NCBI RefSeq assembly: GCF_000504245.1
Contig: NZ_KI632509.1
Span: forward strand, 186,001-250,000
Reading direction: 5' to 3'
Source of the DNA: Haloechinothrix halophila YIM 93223
GTDB taxonomy: Bacteria > Actinomycetota > Actinomycetes > Mycobacteriales > Pseudonocardiaceae
DNA length: 64,000 bases
Of the stretch, positions 9,403-18,489 are shown piece after piece. The notes under the pieces are model-generated. The model had not been told where the DNA came from, ran no database searches, and saw only the letters and a list, made by a program, of their open reading frames with translations. How positions within the stretch are numbered: the stretch's first letter is position 1; every line of letters begins with the position of its first letter. A program made the position numbers and the translations under genes.

Positions 9403-10580
9403 CAGCGGCCACCTCCTTGCGACATCTGTTCCATCAGCGCGAGTGGCAACGGTGGCAGCTCACCGTCGTGCAGCGAGTTGAGCACCTGCGCCGGGGTAGG
9501 CAGGTCCTCGGTCAATGGCGCCAGCTGCTCGCACATCGAGGCGAGCTGGTCGCCAGAGCCGTCAGGTGCCTGGCCGATGAAGTCGCACAGCATCAGCAGC
9601 ACCGGCATGCGCAGTTCGTTGATCACCGGCCGCGCGTCGAGCGTGCCGGAAGACGCGTTGTAGGCGTTGATCACGTTGCCAAGCGCGACCGGCCCGACGT
9701 CGAAGATCTCCGCCAGCTCCGCCCGCTCCTCGACGAGCACCTGGGTGACGTCGGCGAGCTTGTCGACATTCGACTTCAGCCGGTCCCGGTTCTCGTCTAC
9801 GAACTGGCGCACCTTGGCCAGCGTCGCGCCGAGCAGCTCGACGGACTTCGCCAGGTTCTGCCGCTCCCCAGCGAGGAAGCCGCTCACGTCAGCCAGCCTG
9901 CGCTGGAACTCGGCGACGTCCGCGTCGCTCGCCGCGAGCGTGTTGGAGAACTCCGCCAGGTTCGACACCGTGGCGAACAGGTCATCCTTGTTGCCCGCGA
10001 GAGTGTTGGACGCCTTGCCCAGCTTGTTGATGGTGACGTTGAGCGCCTTGCCGTTGTTCTTGAAGTTCTCGGCCAACGTGTCGAGCAGCCGCGACAGTGC
10101 GCCGTTCTTATTGGCGCCGTCAGGGCCGAGCGCCTCACTCACCCTGGACAGCGAGGCGTACAAGTCGTCGACTTCGAGCGGCACCGCGGTGCGCTCCTGG
10201 GTGATGACGGCGCCGTCCTCGAGCTCTGGACCGCCGGAGTAGGGCGGCGTCAGCTGTACGTAACGATCACTGACCAGCGACGGCGCGACGATCACGGCTT
10301 GCGCGTCCGCGGGAACCTGAACCGTGCGGTCGTAGGTCATGGTGACCTTCACCCGGTCACCCTGCGGCTCGACGCGCTCGACGGTGCCCGTCTCGACACC
10401 GAGCATGCGCACGTCGTTGTCCTTGTACAGGCCGATGGCGGTTGGGAAGTACGCGACGACGGTCTTGGTTCCGGCGTCCTTGAGCGTCCACCACAGGCCG
10501 CCCGCCACGACGAGACCGAGCACGCATGCGATGGCGACGCCGCGCCACAGGCTGTAGCCAACACGAGTCGTCGGGCTCAT
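9402..10580 (-). CDS. mceD: MCE family protein, MceD position
   Basis: This 392-aa protein has one N-terminal membrane helix (about residues 14-32) and an MCE domain starting near residue 40 (NDVRMLGVETGTVERVEPQG). Alpha-helical repeats rich in Asn-Thr-Leu heptads and a Pro/Leu tail follow. The ATG overlaps the mceC stop (ATGA). It is the fourth of the six MCE subunits. Family knowledge assigns it to the periplasmic lipid tunnel of an ABC-type importer; nothing in the sequence defines the lipid. Confidence 0.9.
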   Translation of the reverse strand: MSPTTRVGYSLWRGVAIACVLGLVVAGGLWWTLKDAGTKTVVAYFPTAIGLYKDNDVRMLGVETGTVERVEPQGDRVKVTMTYDRTVQVPADAQAVIVAPSLVSDRYVQLTPPYSGGPELEDGAVITQERTAVPLEVDDLYASLSRVSEALGPDGANKNGALSRLLDTLAENFKNNGKALNVTINKLGKASNTLAGNKDDLFATVSNLAEFSNTLAASDADVAEFQRRLADVSGFLAGERQNLAKSVELLGATLAKVRQFVDENRDRLKSNVDKLADVTQVLVEERAELAEIFDVGPVALGNVINAYNASSGTLDARPVINELRMPVLLMLCDFIGQAPDGSGDQLASMCEQLAPLTEDLPTPAQVLNSLHDGELPPLPLALMEQMSQGGGR

Positions 10581-11563
10581 CGCGGATCACATCCCTGCTG
10601 GTTGATGGGACCCTCCTGGGGTAGCAGCAGTCCGCAGATGTAGTTGTCGAACCAACGGCCGTTGCCGAGGGTGTTGTTGAACTGCCGGACGAACGGCGCG
10701 AAGGTCTCGATGCCCTCACCGAGGGCTTCGCGGTTGCGGTGCAGCATGCCGGTGAGCCGATCGAGGTCCTTCAGCACCGGCTGCAGCTGCGCCTTGTTGT
10801 CATCGACCAGCCCGTTGAGCTGCACGGCGAGTTGCTGGATGCCCTGCAGCAGCGAACTGATCGCCGCCTTGCGCTTCGACAGCTCGGCGAGCAGCACGTT
10901 GCCGTCCTTCATCAGCTTCACCAGCTGCGCGTCGCGGTCGGCCAGCGTCTGGCTGATCTGGCGCGTGTTCTCCAACAGGTTCGACAACTGGGTGTCGCGC
11001 TTCGCGATCGTGTCCGAGAGCTGCGACAGCCCGTTGAGCGCGCCCTTGATCTCGTCGGACGTGCCGCCGAAGGTCTTCGAGATAACGTCGAAGCTCTTGG
11101 CGAGCTGGTTGACGTCGATCGCGTCGGTGGTCTCCGACAGGCCCCGGAACGCCTCGAGCACGTCGAACGGCGACGTGGTGCGCGCGTTCGGGATGGTCTC
11201 CGACGGGTCCAGCACCTCGCCGCCAGACGGTTCCACCGCCAGGAACTTCTGGCCAAGCAGGTCCTTGAGCTTGATGCCTGCCCTGGTGGTGTCACCCATC
11301 CAGGTGTCCTTGACGTAGAAGCTGACCAGGACCACGTTGCCGTCCAGCTCGACGTCCTTGACTTTGCCAACCTTGATGCCAGCGACGCGGACCTCGTCGC
11401 CGTCCTTGAGACCCGCCGCCTCTTCGAACTCGGCGGTGTAGACCGTGCCGGAGCCGATGAGCGGCAGCTCGTCGGAGTTCATGGCGGCGACAAGGCCGAG
11501 CGCGATCAGCACGACGCCGATGATCGCGATCGGGATCGGGTTTCGTTGCTGGAAAGGCTTCAT
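10577..11563 (-). CDS. mceC: MCE family protein, MceC position
   Basis: This 328-aa protein carries an N-terminal helix (IPIAIIGVVLIALGLVAAM) and an MCE domain (DEVRVAGIKVGKVKDVELDG), then a coiled-coil-like helical segment. I chose the ATG at 11563 because it forms an ATGA overlap with the mceB stop. A GTG three codons upstream is possible but less likely. It is the third MCE subunit. Confidence 0.9.
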   Translation of the reverse strand: MKPFQQRNPIPIAIIGVVLIALGLVAAMNSDELPLIGSGTVYTAEFEEAAGLKDGDEVRVAGIKVGKVKDVELDGNVVLVSFYVKDTWMGDTTRAGIKLKDLLGQKFLAVEPSGGEVLDPSETIPNARTTSPFDVLEAFRGLSETTDAIDVNQLAKSFDVISKTFGGTSDEIKGALNGLSQLSDTIAKRDTQLSNLLENTRQISQTLADRDAQLVKLMKDGNVLLAELSKRKAAISSLLQGIQQLAVQLNGLVDDNKAQLQPVLKDLDRLTGMLHRNREALGEGIETFAPFVRQFNNTLGNGRWFDNYICGLLLPQEGPINQQGCDPR

Positions 11564-12609
11564 CGGGTGCACCTCGCCCTGTCCGGCTCACCCATCGGGA
11601 TGGTGATGGGCTGGTCCTCCGCGCCAGGGAAGCGCAGCGTGGCCTCGCCACTGCACAGGTAGAAGTTGAACCACGACCCGTAGCTCGCGGTCTTACCCAG
11701 GGTCGAATACTTCTTCGGGCCGAAGGTGATGAAGTGTTCCACCAGGTCCTCGTGCTTGTTGAGCGTCTTCGTCAGCTTGCCGAGCTCGGCGATGTCCTGC
11801 TTCAACGGCGGCCGCACATCGCCGACGAGACCCGCGGTCGAGCGGGAGAGGTCGTCGATGGCCTCGATCGCGTCGCCGATGGGCTTGGCGTCCTCGGCCA
11901 GTCCCGACACCAGCTGCTGCAGTGTGCTGATGGTCTGCCGCAGTTCCGGGCTCTTCTCGTTGAGCCGCTGTAGCACGTCGTTCAGGTTGGTGATGACCTC
12001 GCCGATGACCTTGTCCTTCTCCGCCAGCGACGTCGTCAGCGACGCGGTGTGGGCGAGCAGATTTTCTATCGTGCCGCCCTCACCCTGCAGCACCTGGATG
12101 ATCTCGAAGGACAGTTGGTTGACGTCCTTCGGCGACAGCGCGGTGAACAGCGGCTTGAAGCCGTTGAACAGCTCCGTCAGGTCAAGCGCGGGCCTGGTCT
12201 GTTCAAGCGGGATGTGACCGGTGCCGTCGGTGGGCAACAGCGGCGTGCCGTCGGTGCGGGCGCCGGGGTCGAGCGCGACGTAACGCTGCCCGACCAGGTT
12301 GCGGTAACGCACCGCGGCCGTGACGGTTTCCGGCAGCCGCAGACCGGAGTTCACCTCGAAGGTGACCTCCGCCTGGCTTTTGTCGACCACGTCGATTTCG
12401 GTGACCTGACCGACCTGCACACCTGCGATGCGGATGTCGTCGTTCTCCAGCAGCAGCGTGGCGTCACTGAACCGCGCGGTGTAACTGTTGGTGTCCGCCA
12501 TGTTGATGTTGGCGATACTGATGCCGAGCACCGCCGTCGTCAGGATGGTCACCGCGATGAAGATGATCAGCTTGATCAGTGGTCCGGTGACATGCGTGGC
12601 GCTTCTCAC
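11560..12609 (-). CDS. mceB: MCE family protein, MceB position
   Basis: This 349-aa protein has an N-terminal membrane helix (LIKLIIFIAVTILTTAVLGI), an MCE domain (DDIRIAGVQVGQVTEIDV), a helical domain and a Cys-containing C-terminal part (FNFYLCSGEATLRFPG). That last motif resembles the conserved end seen in MceB and MceC proteins (compare FDNYICGLLL in the downstream gene). The start is a GTG overlapping the mceA stop (GTGA). It is the second MCE subunit. Confidence 0.9.
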   Translation of the reverse strand: MRSATHVTGPLIKLIIFIAVTILTTAVLGISIANINMADTNSYTARFSDATLLLENDDIRIAGVQVGQVTEIDVVDKSQAEVTFEVNSGLRLPETVTAAVRYRNLVGQRYVALDPGARTDGTPLLPTDGTGHIPLEQTRPALDLTELFNGFKPLFTALSPKDVNQLSFEIIQVLQGEGGTIENLLAHTASLTTSLAEKDKVIGEVITNLNDVLQRLNEKSPELRQTISTLQQLVSGLAEDAKPIGDAIEAIDDLSRSTAGLVGDVRPPLKQDIAELGKLTKTLNKHEDLVEHFITFGPKKYSTLGKTASYGSWFNFYLCSGEATLRFPGAEDQPITIPMGEPDRARCTR

Positions 12610-14060
12610 TCGAAGTTCACCTCCGCACCGCGGTAGAGCGGACCGACCAGCAGGCCGCCCCAGCCGGGGATGTCACCCGGATGCGTGCCGGACTGAATGC
12701 TGAGCAACTCCGCGATCAGGGCTCCCTCCGCTGGCGTGTTGGCCGGATTCGCGCTCGGTGGGCTCATCGGGGCCGAGCCACCGGTGGACGAACTACCCCT
12801 GCCGGGACCAGGCGCGGTGCCCGGCTTGCACTCCCGGAGCCACCTCTCCGGGATCGGATTGCCGAAGGTGGTGAGCGCGTCGCACGGCAGCTTCTCGCCG
12901 TCGAGCTCGGAGCGGGCGTCCGGCGGGCGCTTCGAGCCGTCGTCCAGATACAGGAAGCGGTACGGGTACGGGAACGGGTCCGGGATCTCCGGGTGGTGCG
13001 GGTCAATGCACCACGGACCCCGGTAGCCGCCCTTACCCATGAGGTTGAACTCCGGCTCGTCCTGGCCCGGCTTGTACTCGCCCCGGTTCGGCGTGATGAA
13101 GACCTTGGCTTGCAGGCCAGGCTTGTCCGTGCCCTTGCCGAACGCCTTGTTCAGGGTGGGAAGCGCATCGGCCATCTGCCTCGTCACGCAGGGGAACGAT
13201 GGCGAGTACTTCGCGATGAGTTCCAGCGACGGTCGCGAGACCTTGCCGACACGGATGAAGTTGTTCTTGTTCGCGGCGATGTAGGACTCCAGGTCCCGCG
13301 ATGCGGTCGTCACCGAGCTGTACACCGAGTTCAGCTGCTGTCGCTTCTCCACGAGCGTCCGCGCGCTGGTGCGGAAGTTCTCCAGCGTGGCGACGATGTC
13401 CGGCGTGACCTCGGAGAAGTTGTTCGCGAACTGTGCGAGCTGCTTGAACTGCTCCTTAAGCGCGGGCAGGTGCGGATTGAGCTTGCCCATGTAGTCGCCG
13501 AGCTCCGACAACGTCTTGCCAAGCTGATCGCCCCTGCCGTCAAGGGCGGTGGACATCGCGGTCAGCGTGCTGTTCAGTTTCTGCGGCTGCACCGCGCGCA
13601 GCACGGGAAGCAGCTTCTCGAACGAGGCGCCCAGCTCGGTCGCGGTCTTGGTCTTGTCCTGCGGGATGACGTCGCCGTTCGACAGCTTCGGCCCGCTGGC
13701 GTCGTCGAACTGCAGCGACACATACCGCTCACCGAATAGCGTCTTCGGCAGCAGCCGCGCCGACGTCGACTTCGGCACCAGCTTGGCGTCCTCCGGGTTC
13801 AGCTTCAGCTCAAGCTCGGCGCCGTCCGGTGTCGGCGTGATATCGCTGACGTGTCCGATGATCAAGCCACGCACCTTGACGTCCGATTTGTGGCCCAGCT
13901 GGTTGCCGACCTTGTCGGCCTTCAGGTTCACCGTCACGTACGGGGTGAAGGCGTTGTTGAACCCCGCGACGCTCAGCGCGACGCCCGCGATGACCAGCAC
14001 GATGAAACCGACGCCGAGCAGCCTGCGCTTCAGCGTCGACACCGCACCACGTGCACTCAT
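12606..14060 (-). CDS. mceA: MCE family protein, MceA position
   Basis: This 484-aa protein is the first and longest MCE subunit. A membrane anchor occupies residues ~16-34, and the MCE domain follows (SDVKVRGLIIGHVSDITPTPDG). A long helical domain comes next, then a Cys-containing region (SPFPCV-type motif SPSFPCVTRQ) typical of MceA, and a Gly/Ser/Pro-rich tail. The ATG overlaps the second YrbE gene (ATGA). By family knowledge MceA contributes to the substrate channel and contacts the YrbE permeases. Confidence 0.91.
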   Translation of the reverse strand: MSARGAVSTLKRRLLGVGFIVLVIAGVALSVAGFNNAFTPYVTVNLKADKVGNQLGHKSDVKVRGLIIGHVSDITPTPDGAELELKLNPEDAKLVPKSTSARLLPKTLFGERYVSLQFDDASGPKLSNGDVIPQDKTKTATELGASFEKLLPVLRAVQPQKLNSTLTAMSTALDGRGDQLGKTLSELGDYMGKLNPHLPALKEQFKQLAQFANNFSEVTPDIVATLENFRTSARTLVEKRQQLNSVYSSVTTASRDLESYIAANKNNFIRVGKVSRPSLELIAKYSPSFPCVTRQMADALPTLNKAFGKGTDKPGLQAKVFITPNRGEYKPGQDEPEFNLMGKGGYRGPWCIDPHHPEIPDPFPYPYRFLYLDDGSKRPPDARSELDGEKLPCDALTTFGNPIPERWLRECKPGTAPGPGRGSSSTGGSAPMSPPSANPANTPAEGALIAELLSIQSGTHPGDIPGWGGLLVGPLYRGAEVNFE

Positions 14061-14905
14061 CCTGCGATCCTCACCGTTGTGTCAGTGCCCCAGATACCGA
14101 AGCCGAGGAAGAAGTTCACCAGCGCGACCACCACGATCGTCGTCTTCACTGCCTTGCCGACGGCGACACCGACACCGGCGGGGCCACCCGATGCCGTATA
14201 TCCGTAGAAACAGTGCGACATGATGATGATGACGGCGAAAACCAAGACTTTCGCGAACGAGATGAAGACGTCTTCCTTGGGTAAGAACAGCTCGAAGTAG
14301 TGGTCATAGGTACCGGCCGATTGGGCGTAGAAGACCGTCACGATCAACCGTGACCCGACATAGGACGACAGTAGCCCGATGATGTAGAGCGGGATGATCG
14401 CGATGAAACCCGCGATGATCCTGGTCGTGACGAGGAACGGCAGGCTGGGCACCGCCATGACCTCGACCGCGTCGATCTCCTCGGAGATCCGCATCGCGCC
14501 GAGCTGCGCGGTGAACCCGGCACCGACCGTCGCCGACAGCGCGAGGCCAGCGACGAGCGGCGCGACCTCGCGGGTGTTGATGTAGGCCGAGGCGAATCCG
14601 GACAGCGCCGCGGCACCGATCTGGTCCAATCCGGCGTAGCCCTGCAGGCCGACGACGATGCCCACGAAGAGCGTCATGCCGAGCATGACGCCGACGGTGC
14701 CGCCGATGACCGCGAGCGCACCGGTGCCGAAGAACGTCTCGGCGAGGATGCGCAGCACTTCCTTGGTGTAGTGCACCAGCGTCTTGGGCACCCATCCCAG
14801 TGCCCTGACGTAGAAGGACAGCTGGTCGCCGAGGTCGTCAAGTTTGGAAAGCGGCGCGTTGACCGCCTTCCTGGTGTTACGGGTGAGGGTGTTCAGCATC
14901 GACAT
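14057..14905 (-). CDS. yrbEB: MlaE/YrbE-type permease, YrbEB position
   Basis: This 282-aa integral membrane protein of the MlaE family is one of two permease subunits of the Mce transporter. Five to six membrane segments are visible. The family motif around ISEEIDAVEVMAVPSLPFLV (coupling helix that meets the ATPase) is intact. I chose the ATG at 14905, with GGTGAGG about 5 nt upstream; a second in-frame ATG two codons later is also possible. It is 7 nt behind yrbEA and overlaps mceA. Confidence 0.92.
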   Translation of the reverse strand: MSMLNTLTRNTRKAVNAPLSKLDDLGDQLSFYVRALGWVPKTLVHYTKEVLRILAETFFGTGALAVIGGTVGVMLGMTLFVGIVVGLQGYAGLDQIGAAALSGFASAYINTREVAPLVAGLALSATVGAGFTAQLGAMRISEEIDAVEVMAVPSLPFLVTTRIIAGFIAIIPLYIIGLLSSYVGSRLIVTVFYAQSAGTYDHYFELFLPKEDVFISFAKVLVFAVIIIMSHCFYGYTASGGPAGVGVAVGKAVKTTIVVVALVNFFLGFGIWGTDTTVRIAG

Positions 14906-14912
14906 CGATTCC

Positions 14913-15704
14913 TCACCCCGTCTTCGGCGGCACGACTGTCAGGTAAACGGCCGTCAGGATGAAGTTGATGAAGAACAGCAACAAGAAGGTGATGACGACG
15001 GACTGGTTGACCGCGTCACCGACACCCTTCGGCCCCGGCGGCGGGTTCAGGCCCCGGTAGCAGGCGACGACGCCGGCCATGAAGCCGAACAGGATCGCCT
15101 TGATCTCACTGATCCACAGGTCGGGCAGTTGCGCCAGCGCCGAGAAGCTGGCGAGGTACGCGCCAGGCGTGCCGTCCTGCAGGATGACGTTGAAGAAGTA
15201 TCCACCGAGCACGCCGACCACGCTGACGACGCCGTTGAGCAGCATCGCGACCAGCATGCATGCCAGCACCCTCGGCACGACGAGACGTTGCACGGCGGAA
15301 ACGCCGAGCACTTCCATCGCGTCGATCTCCTCGCGGATGGTCCGCGCGCCGATATCCGCGCAGATCGCGGCGCCAGCTGCGCCAGCGACGATCAGCGCGG
15401 TCACGATGGGCGACGCCTGCTGGATGATGGCGAGCACGCTGACGGCACCGGTGAACGACTCCGCCCCGAGCTGGCTGACCAGCGAACCGAGCTGCAGCGA
15501 GACGACGGCGCCGAACGGGATCGACACCAGCATCGTCGGCAGGATCGATACACCGGCGATGAACCACGCCTGCTGGATGAACTCACGCGTCTGGAACGGG
15601 CGGTGGAAGCTCAGTCGGATGACATCAAGGCCAAGCGCGAACAGCCTGCCCGTTTGTTCGAGCATTCCCCTGCCGGGGAACTTGACAGCCGTCGTCGCCG
15701 TCAC
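14913..15704 (-). CDS. yrbEA: MlaE/YrbE-type permease, YrbEA position
   Basis: This 263-aa permease is paralogous to the next gene. The coupling motif IREEIDAMEVLGVSAVQRLV is intact and is followed by hydrophobic helices. The GTG start overlaps the ATPase stop (GTGA). Together with YrbEB it should form the heterodimeric membrane core through which lipids delivered by the MceA-F tunnel pass. Confidence 0.92.
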   Translation of the reverse strand: MTATTAVKFPGRGMLEQTGRLFALGLDVIRLSFHRPFQTREFIQQAWFIAGVSILPTMLVSIPFGAVVSLQLGSLVSQLGAESFTGAVSVLAIIQQASPIVTALIVAGAAGAAICADIGARTIREEIDAMEVLGVSAVQRLVVPRVLACMLVAMLLNGVVSVVGVLGGYFFNVILQDGTPGAYLASFSALAQLPDLWISEIKAILFGFMAGVVACYRGLNPPPGPKGVGDAVNQSVVITFLLLFFINFILTAVYLTVVPPKTG

Positions 15705-16873
15705 CGGGCACCACCCTGCCCCGGAGGGATCTCATCGGTGGACCGGAGCTGGTCGGCGGTGCCCCAGCCGTGGCTCGGCAGCTGCGCCACCTGGTCGGCG
15801 GGCAGCTGGCCTTGGCTCGCCTGCGGCGCGGATGACCCGCCACCATGCTGCGCGCCAGCACTGGCGTGCCGCTGGACGCCGTAGTGCTGCCGGTCCTGTT
15901 CGGACAGTGATTCGATGATGCCTTCCTGTGCCGCGGGCGGCAGCGTGTGCAGGATCTGCATGACGCGATCCTTGCGGCGACGCTCGCCCTTGCGCTCCGG
16001 CAGACCCGGGGTGGGCAGGATCTGCGGAACGACGCCTCGAACGTCCTCGGTGCCGCCGTGGTGATGACCAGCGTCGGCCATCGCCTGCTCCGCGGCCATC
16101 TGCGCGGTGTCCTTCTCCTCGGACATGCCGATCGGGCCGAGCCGCTTACCGTTGAGGAACTGCTCCACCACCGGCTCCTCCGAGGTCAGCAACACCTCAC
16201 GAGGCCCGAACATGATCAGCTCCTTGCGGAACAACATGCCCAGGTTGTCCGGCAGCGTCCGCGCCAGGTTGATGTTGTGGGTAACCACCAGGATCGTGGC
16301 GTCGATCTGCGCGTTCAGATCAATCAGCAGTTGGGAGAGGTAGGCCGTGCGCACCGGGTCGAGACCGGAGTCCGGCTCGTCGCACAGGATGATCTCCGGG
16401 TCCAGCACCAGCGCCCGCGCCAGCCCGGCGCGCTTACGCATACCACCAGAAATCTCGCCGGGCAGCTTGCCCTCGGCACCCGAGAGACCGGTCATCTCCA
16501 GCTTCTCGAGCACGATGCGCTTGATCTCGGACTCGGACTTCTTGGTGTGCTCCCGCAGCGGGAACGCCACGTTGTCATACAGGTTCATCGACCCGAACAA
16601 CGCGCCGTCCTGAAACAGCACACCGAACAGCTTGCGCACCTCGTACATATCGCGCTCGGAACACTGCACGATGTCCGTGCCGTTGATGACGCACTTACCC
16701 GAGTCGGGCTTGAGCAGGCCGATCATCGACTTCAGGAAGACCGACTTTCCGGTACCAGACGGGCCGAGCATCGCCGACACCTCGCCGGGCGGCAGCGTCA
16801 GCGTCACATCACGCCAGATGTTCTGGCTCCCGAAGGACTTGGTCAACCCCTCAACGACCACCTCGGCACCCAT
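15701..16873 (-). CDS. mceG: Mce transporter ATP-binding protein (MceG/Mkl)
   Basis: This 390-aa ABC ATPase energises the Mce lipid importer. The Walker A motif is GPSGTGKS at residues 37-44, the signature SGGMRKR is at 142-148, and Walker B ILCDEPDSGLD ends near 172. The D-loop and H-loop (VVTHN) are intact. After the ~250-residue ATPase core comes a C-terminal extension of ~140 residues, rich in His, Gln and Ala, that bacterial MlaF proteins lack. Mycobacterial Mkl also has an extension. The ATG at 16873 has AGGAGG 4 nt upstream. It is the first gene of the operon. In mycobacteria the equivalent mkl stands alone at this same site after rplL; here it heads a full operon. Confidence 0.93.
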   Translation of the reverse strand: MGAEVVVEGLTKSFGSQNIWRDVTLTLPPGEVSAMLGPSGTGKSVFLKSMIGLLKPDSGKCVINGTDIVQCSERDMYEVRKLFGVLFQDGALFGSMNLYDNVAFPLREHTKKSESEIKRIVLEKLEMTGLSGAEGKLPGEISGGMRKRAGLARALVLDPEIILCDEPDSGLDPVRTAYLSQLLIDLNAQIDATILVVTHNINLARTLPDNLGMLFRKELIMFGPREVLLTSEEPVVEQFLNGKRLGPIGMSEEKDTAQMAAEQAMADAGHHHGGTEDVRGVVPQILPTPGLPERKGERRRKDRVMQILHTLPPAAQEGIIESLSEQDRQHYGVQRHASAGAQHGGGSSAPQASQGQLPADQVAQLPSHGWGTADQLRSTDEIPPGQGGAR

Positions 16874-17119
16874 CGGACCTCCTGAATCTGTTTACGTTGA
16901 GTTCACCGGTCCACCGGCACTTGGCGGTGCGCATGCGAATGAACGTCAGGTCCCCTTCATTCGGTGCAACGAACCTTGGTGAGACAGGTTACTCAACAGT
17001 CATAAGATTTTCTGCTGTGGGTCGATTGCTTACTCTGCGACATGATCCATTCGGGAACCTACCGCGTACGTGGCTCAGGTCATACCGATGTTACTGACAT
17101 GGGATACCCCAGACGCAGC
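16874..17119 (-). promoter_or_regulatory. Upstream region of the mce operon
   Basis: This gene-free stretch lies between the rplL terminator and mceG and is less GC-rich than its surroundings. It must hold the mce promoter. Two TTACTC copies (plus strand, near 16990 and 17030) could be operator half-sites, but I cannot assign a regulator or a clear -10/-35 pair. Confidence 0.4.
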
Positions 17120-17152
17120 AACGGGCAGCCATCCAGCGGATGACTGCCCGTT
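17120..17152 (-). terminator. Terminator after rplJ-rplL
   Basis: A 9-bp stem (AACGGGCAG with CTGCCCGTT) extends through an inner CATCC/GGATG pairing with one mismatch. It lies about 70 nt past the rplL stop and ahead of the mce operon promoter region. Confidence 0.7.
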
Positions 17153-17222
17153 ACGCCAGGTATGCGCGGTACTGCGGCCGTGCTAACGGGAGCACTGACC
17201 GGCTGGCCGCACGCCGGAAGTG

Positions 17223-17615
17223 CTACTTGACGGTGATCTGCGCGCCAGCGGCTTCCAGCTTCTCCTTGGCCGCGTCGGCGGCCTCCTTGTCGACCTTCTC
17301 CAGGATCGGCTTCGGGGCGCCCTCGACGAGCTCCTTGGCCTCCTTCAGGCCGAGGCCGGAGACGACCTCGCGCACGACCTTGATGACCTGGATCTTCTTG
17401 TCGCCAGCGCCCTCGAGGACGACGTCGAACTCGTCCTGCTCCTCGGCGGCCTCCTCGGCGCCACCACCAGCGGCGGGGGCGGCGGCAACGGCCGCGACCG
17501 GGGCGGCGGCGGAGACGTCGAAGGTCTCCTCGAACGCCTTGACGAACTCGGACAGCTCGATGAGGGTCAGCTCCTTGAACGCGTCAAGCAGCTCGTCGGT
17601 GCTCAGCTTGGCCAT
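17223..17615 (-). CDS. rplL: 50S ribosomal protein L7/L12
   Basis: This 130-aa acidic stalk protein recruits translation GTPases. The N-terminal dimerisation helices ([24 protein letters not shown], residues 1-30) are followed by an Ala/Gly-rich hinge (residues ~38-58) and the conserved C-terminal domain ([21 protein letters not shown]). It is co-transcribed with rplJ 70 nt upstream. Confidence 0.98.
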   Translation of the reverse strand: MAKLSTDELLDAFKELTLIELSEFVKAFEETFDVSAAAPVAAVAAAPAAGGGAEEAAEEQDEFDVVLEGAGDKKIQVIKVVREVVSGLGLKEAKELVEGAPKPILEKVDKEAADAAKEKLEAAGAQITVK

Positions 17616-17685
17616 GGTGGCCTTCCTTCCTTGTAACGAACAAATCGGTCGGGGTGGTACTCAGCTCTTGGCTGGGTGCTCGGTA

Positions 17686-18213
17686 TCAGGAGCCCGCTTC
17701 TTCCTTGCGCTTGTCTTCCAGCGCGCTGGCGAGGCGAGCAACCTGCGAGGCAGGCTCCGCGAACATCCTTGCCGCCTCGGACAACTTCGCCTTGAACGCA
17801 CTCGCTGCCTGGGTGAGCAGCACTTCGCGGCTCTCCAGGTCGGCCAGCTTGTTGACCTCATCGGAGGAGATCGGACGGCCGTCCATGTAGCCGCCCTTGA
17901 TGACAAGGGCGTTGTTGTCCTTTGAGAACTTCTTGAGCACCTTCGCCGCGTCGACCGGCTCACCCTCGATGAAGGTGATGGCGGTCGGCCCGATGAAGAG
18001 GTGGTCAAGCCCCTCGACGCCCGCGTCCTCAGCGGCACGCTTGACGAGGGTGTTCTTCGCGACCCGATACTTGGCGCCAGAGCCGAGAGCGCGACGCAGC
18101 TCGGAGAGCTGGGAAACGGAGAGGCCGGTGTACTCGGTGATCACGGCTGCCGAGCTGGTGCGGAACCTGTCCGCGATCTCGGCGACGGCCGCCACCTTGT
18201 CTGGCTTCGCCAT
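17686..18213 (-). CDS. rplJ: 50S ribosomal protein L10
   Basis: This 175-aa stalk base protein binds 23S rRNA and carries L7/L12 dimers. I chose the ATG at 18213 ([10 protein letters not shown]) because AGGAGG lies just upstream and relatives begin there. A longer frame would run into the leader RNA. The C-terminal helix that binds L12 is present. In many bacteria L10(L12) represses its own operon through the leader RNA, and such a leader is visible here. Confidence 0.97.
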   Translation of the reverse strand: MAKPDKVAAVAEIADRFRTSSAAVITEYTGLSVSQLSELRRALGSGAKYRVAKNTLVKRAAEDAGVEGLDHLFIGPTAITFIEGEPVDAAKVLKKFSKDNNALVIKGGYMDGRPISSDEVNKLADLESREVLLTQAASAFKAKLSEAARMFAEPASQVARLASALEDKRKEEAGS

Positions 18214-18276
18214 GTGTCGCCTCCTCTCATCTCTGTTAGCTGGTGACCGTGGCGGTTCCAGGCCCAGAGACGACAA

Positions 18277-18418
18277 AACGCCCTGCGCAAGGGGCGCGGG
18301 GCGTTACGACACACTGGTGACGAGCCTCGTTCCTCCTGCGCAGGCCGCCCGCGCTGCGGGACCTTCGTCATGGACACATGCGCCCATGAGACCAGCGGTC
18401 TTCGGTAGAACCGCGAGC
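18277..18418 (-). ncRNA. Ribosomal protein L10 leader with attenuator hairpin
   Basis: The minus strand carries ACCGAAGACCGCTGGTC (18391-18407 region) and TGCGCAGGAGGAAC further on. Both resemble the conserved L10-binding leader of actinobacteria. The leader ends in a hairpin at 18277-18305 (AACGCCC paired with GGGCGTT, inner GCGC pairing) followed by TTTTG, which looks like an intrinsic attenuator. Family knowledge says L10 binds such leaders to control rplJ-rplL. The motif match is from memory and was not checked with a covariance model. Confidence 0.7.
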
Positions 18419-18476
18419 AAGTCTACGACAGTGCTCACCGGCGGCGATGCGCGGGTACCCACCGGTGGCGATCCGG

Positions 18477-18482
18477 CATGAT
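18477..18482 (+). promoter_or_regulatory. Candidate -10 element of a leaderless gene
   Basis: CATGAT (the A at position 2 and T at position 6 match TANNNT) is followed by exactly 7 nt and then the GTG at 18490. This is the typical spacing of leaderless actinobacterial transcripts. Confidence 0.5.
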
Positions 18483-18489
18483 GGGACCC

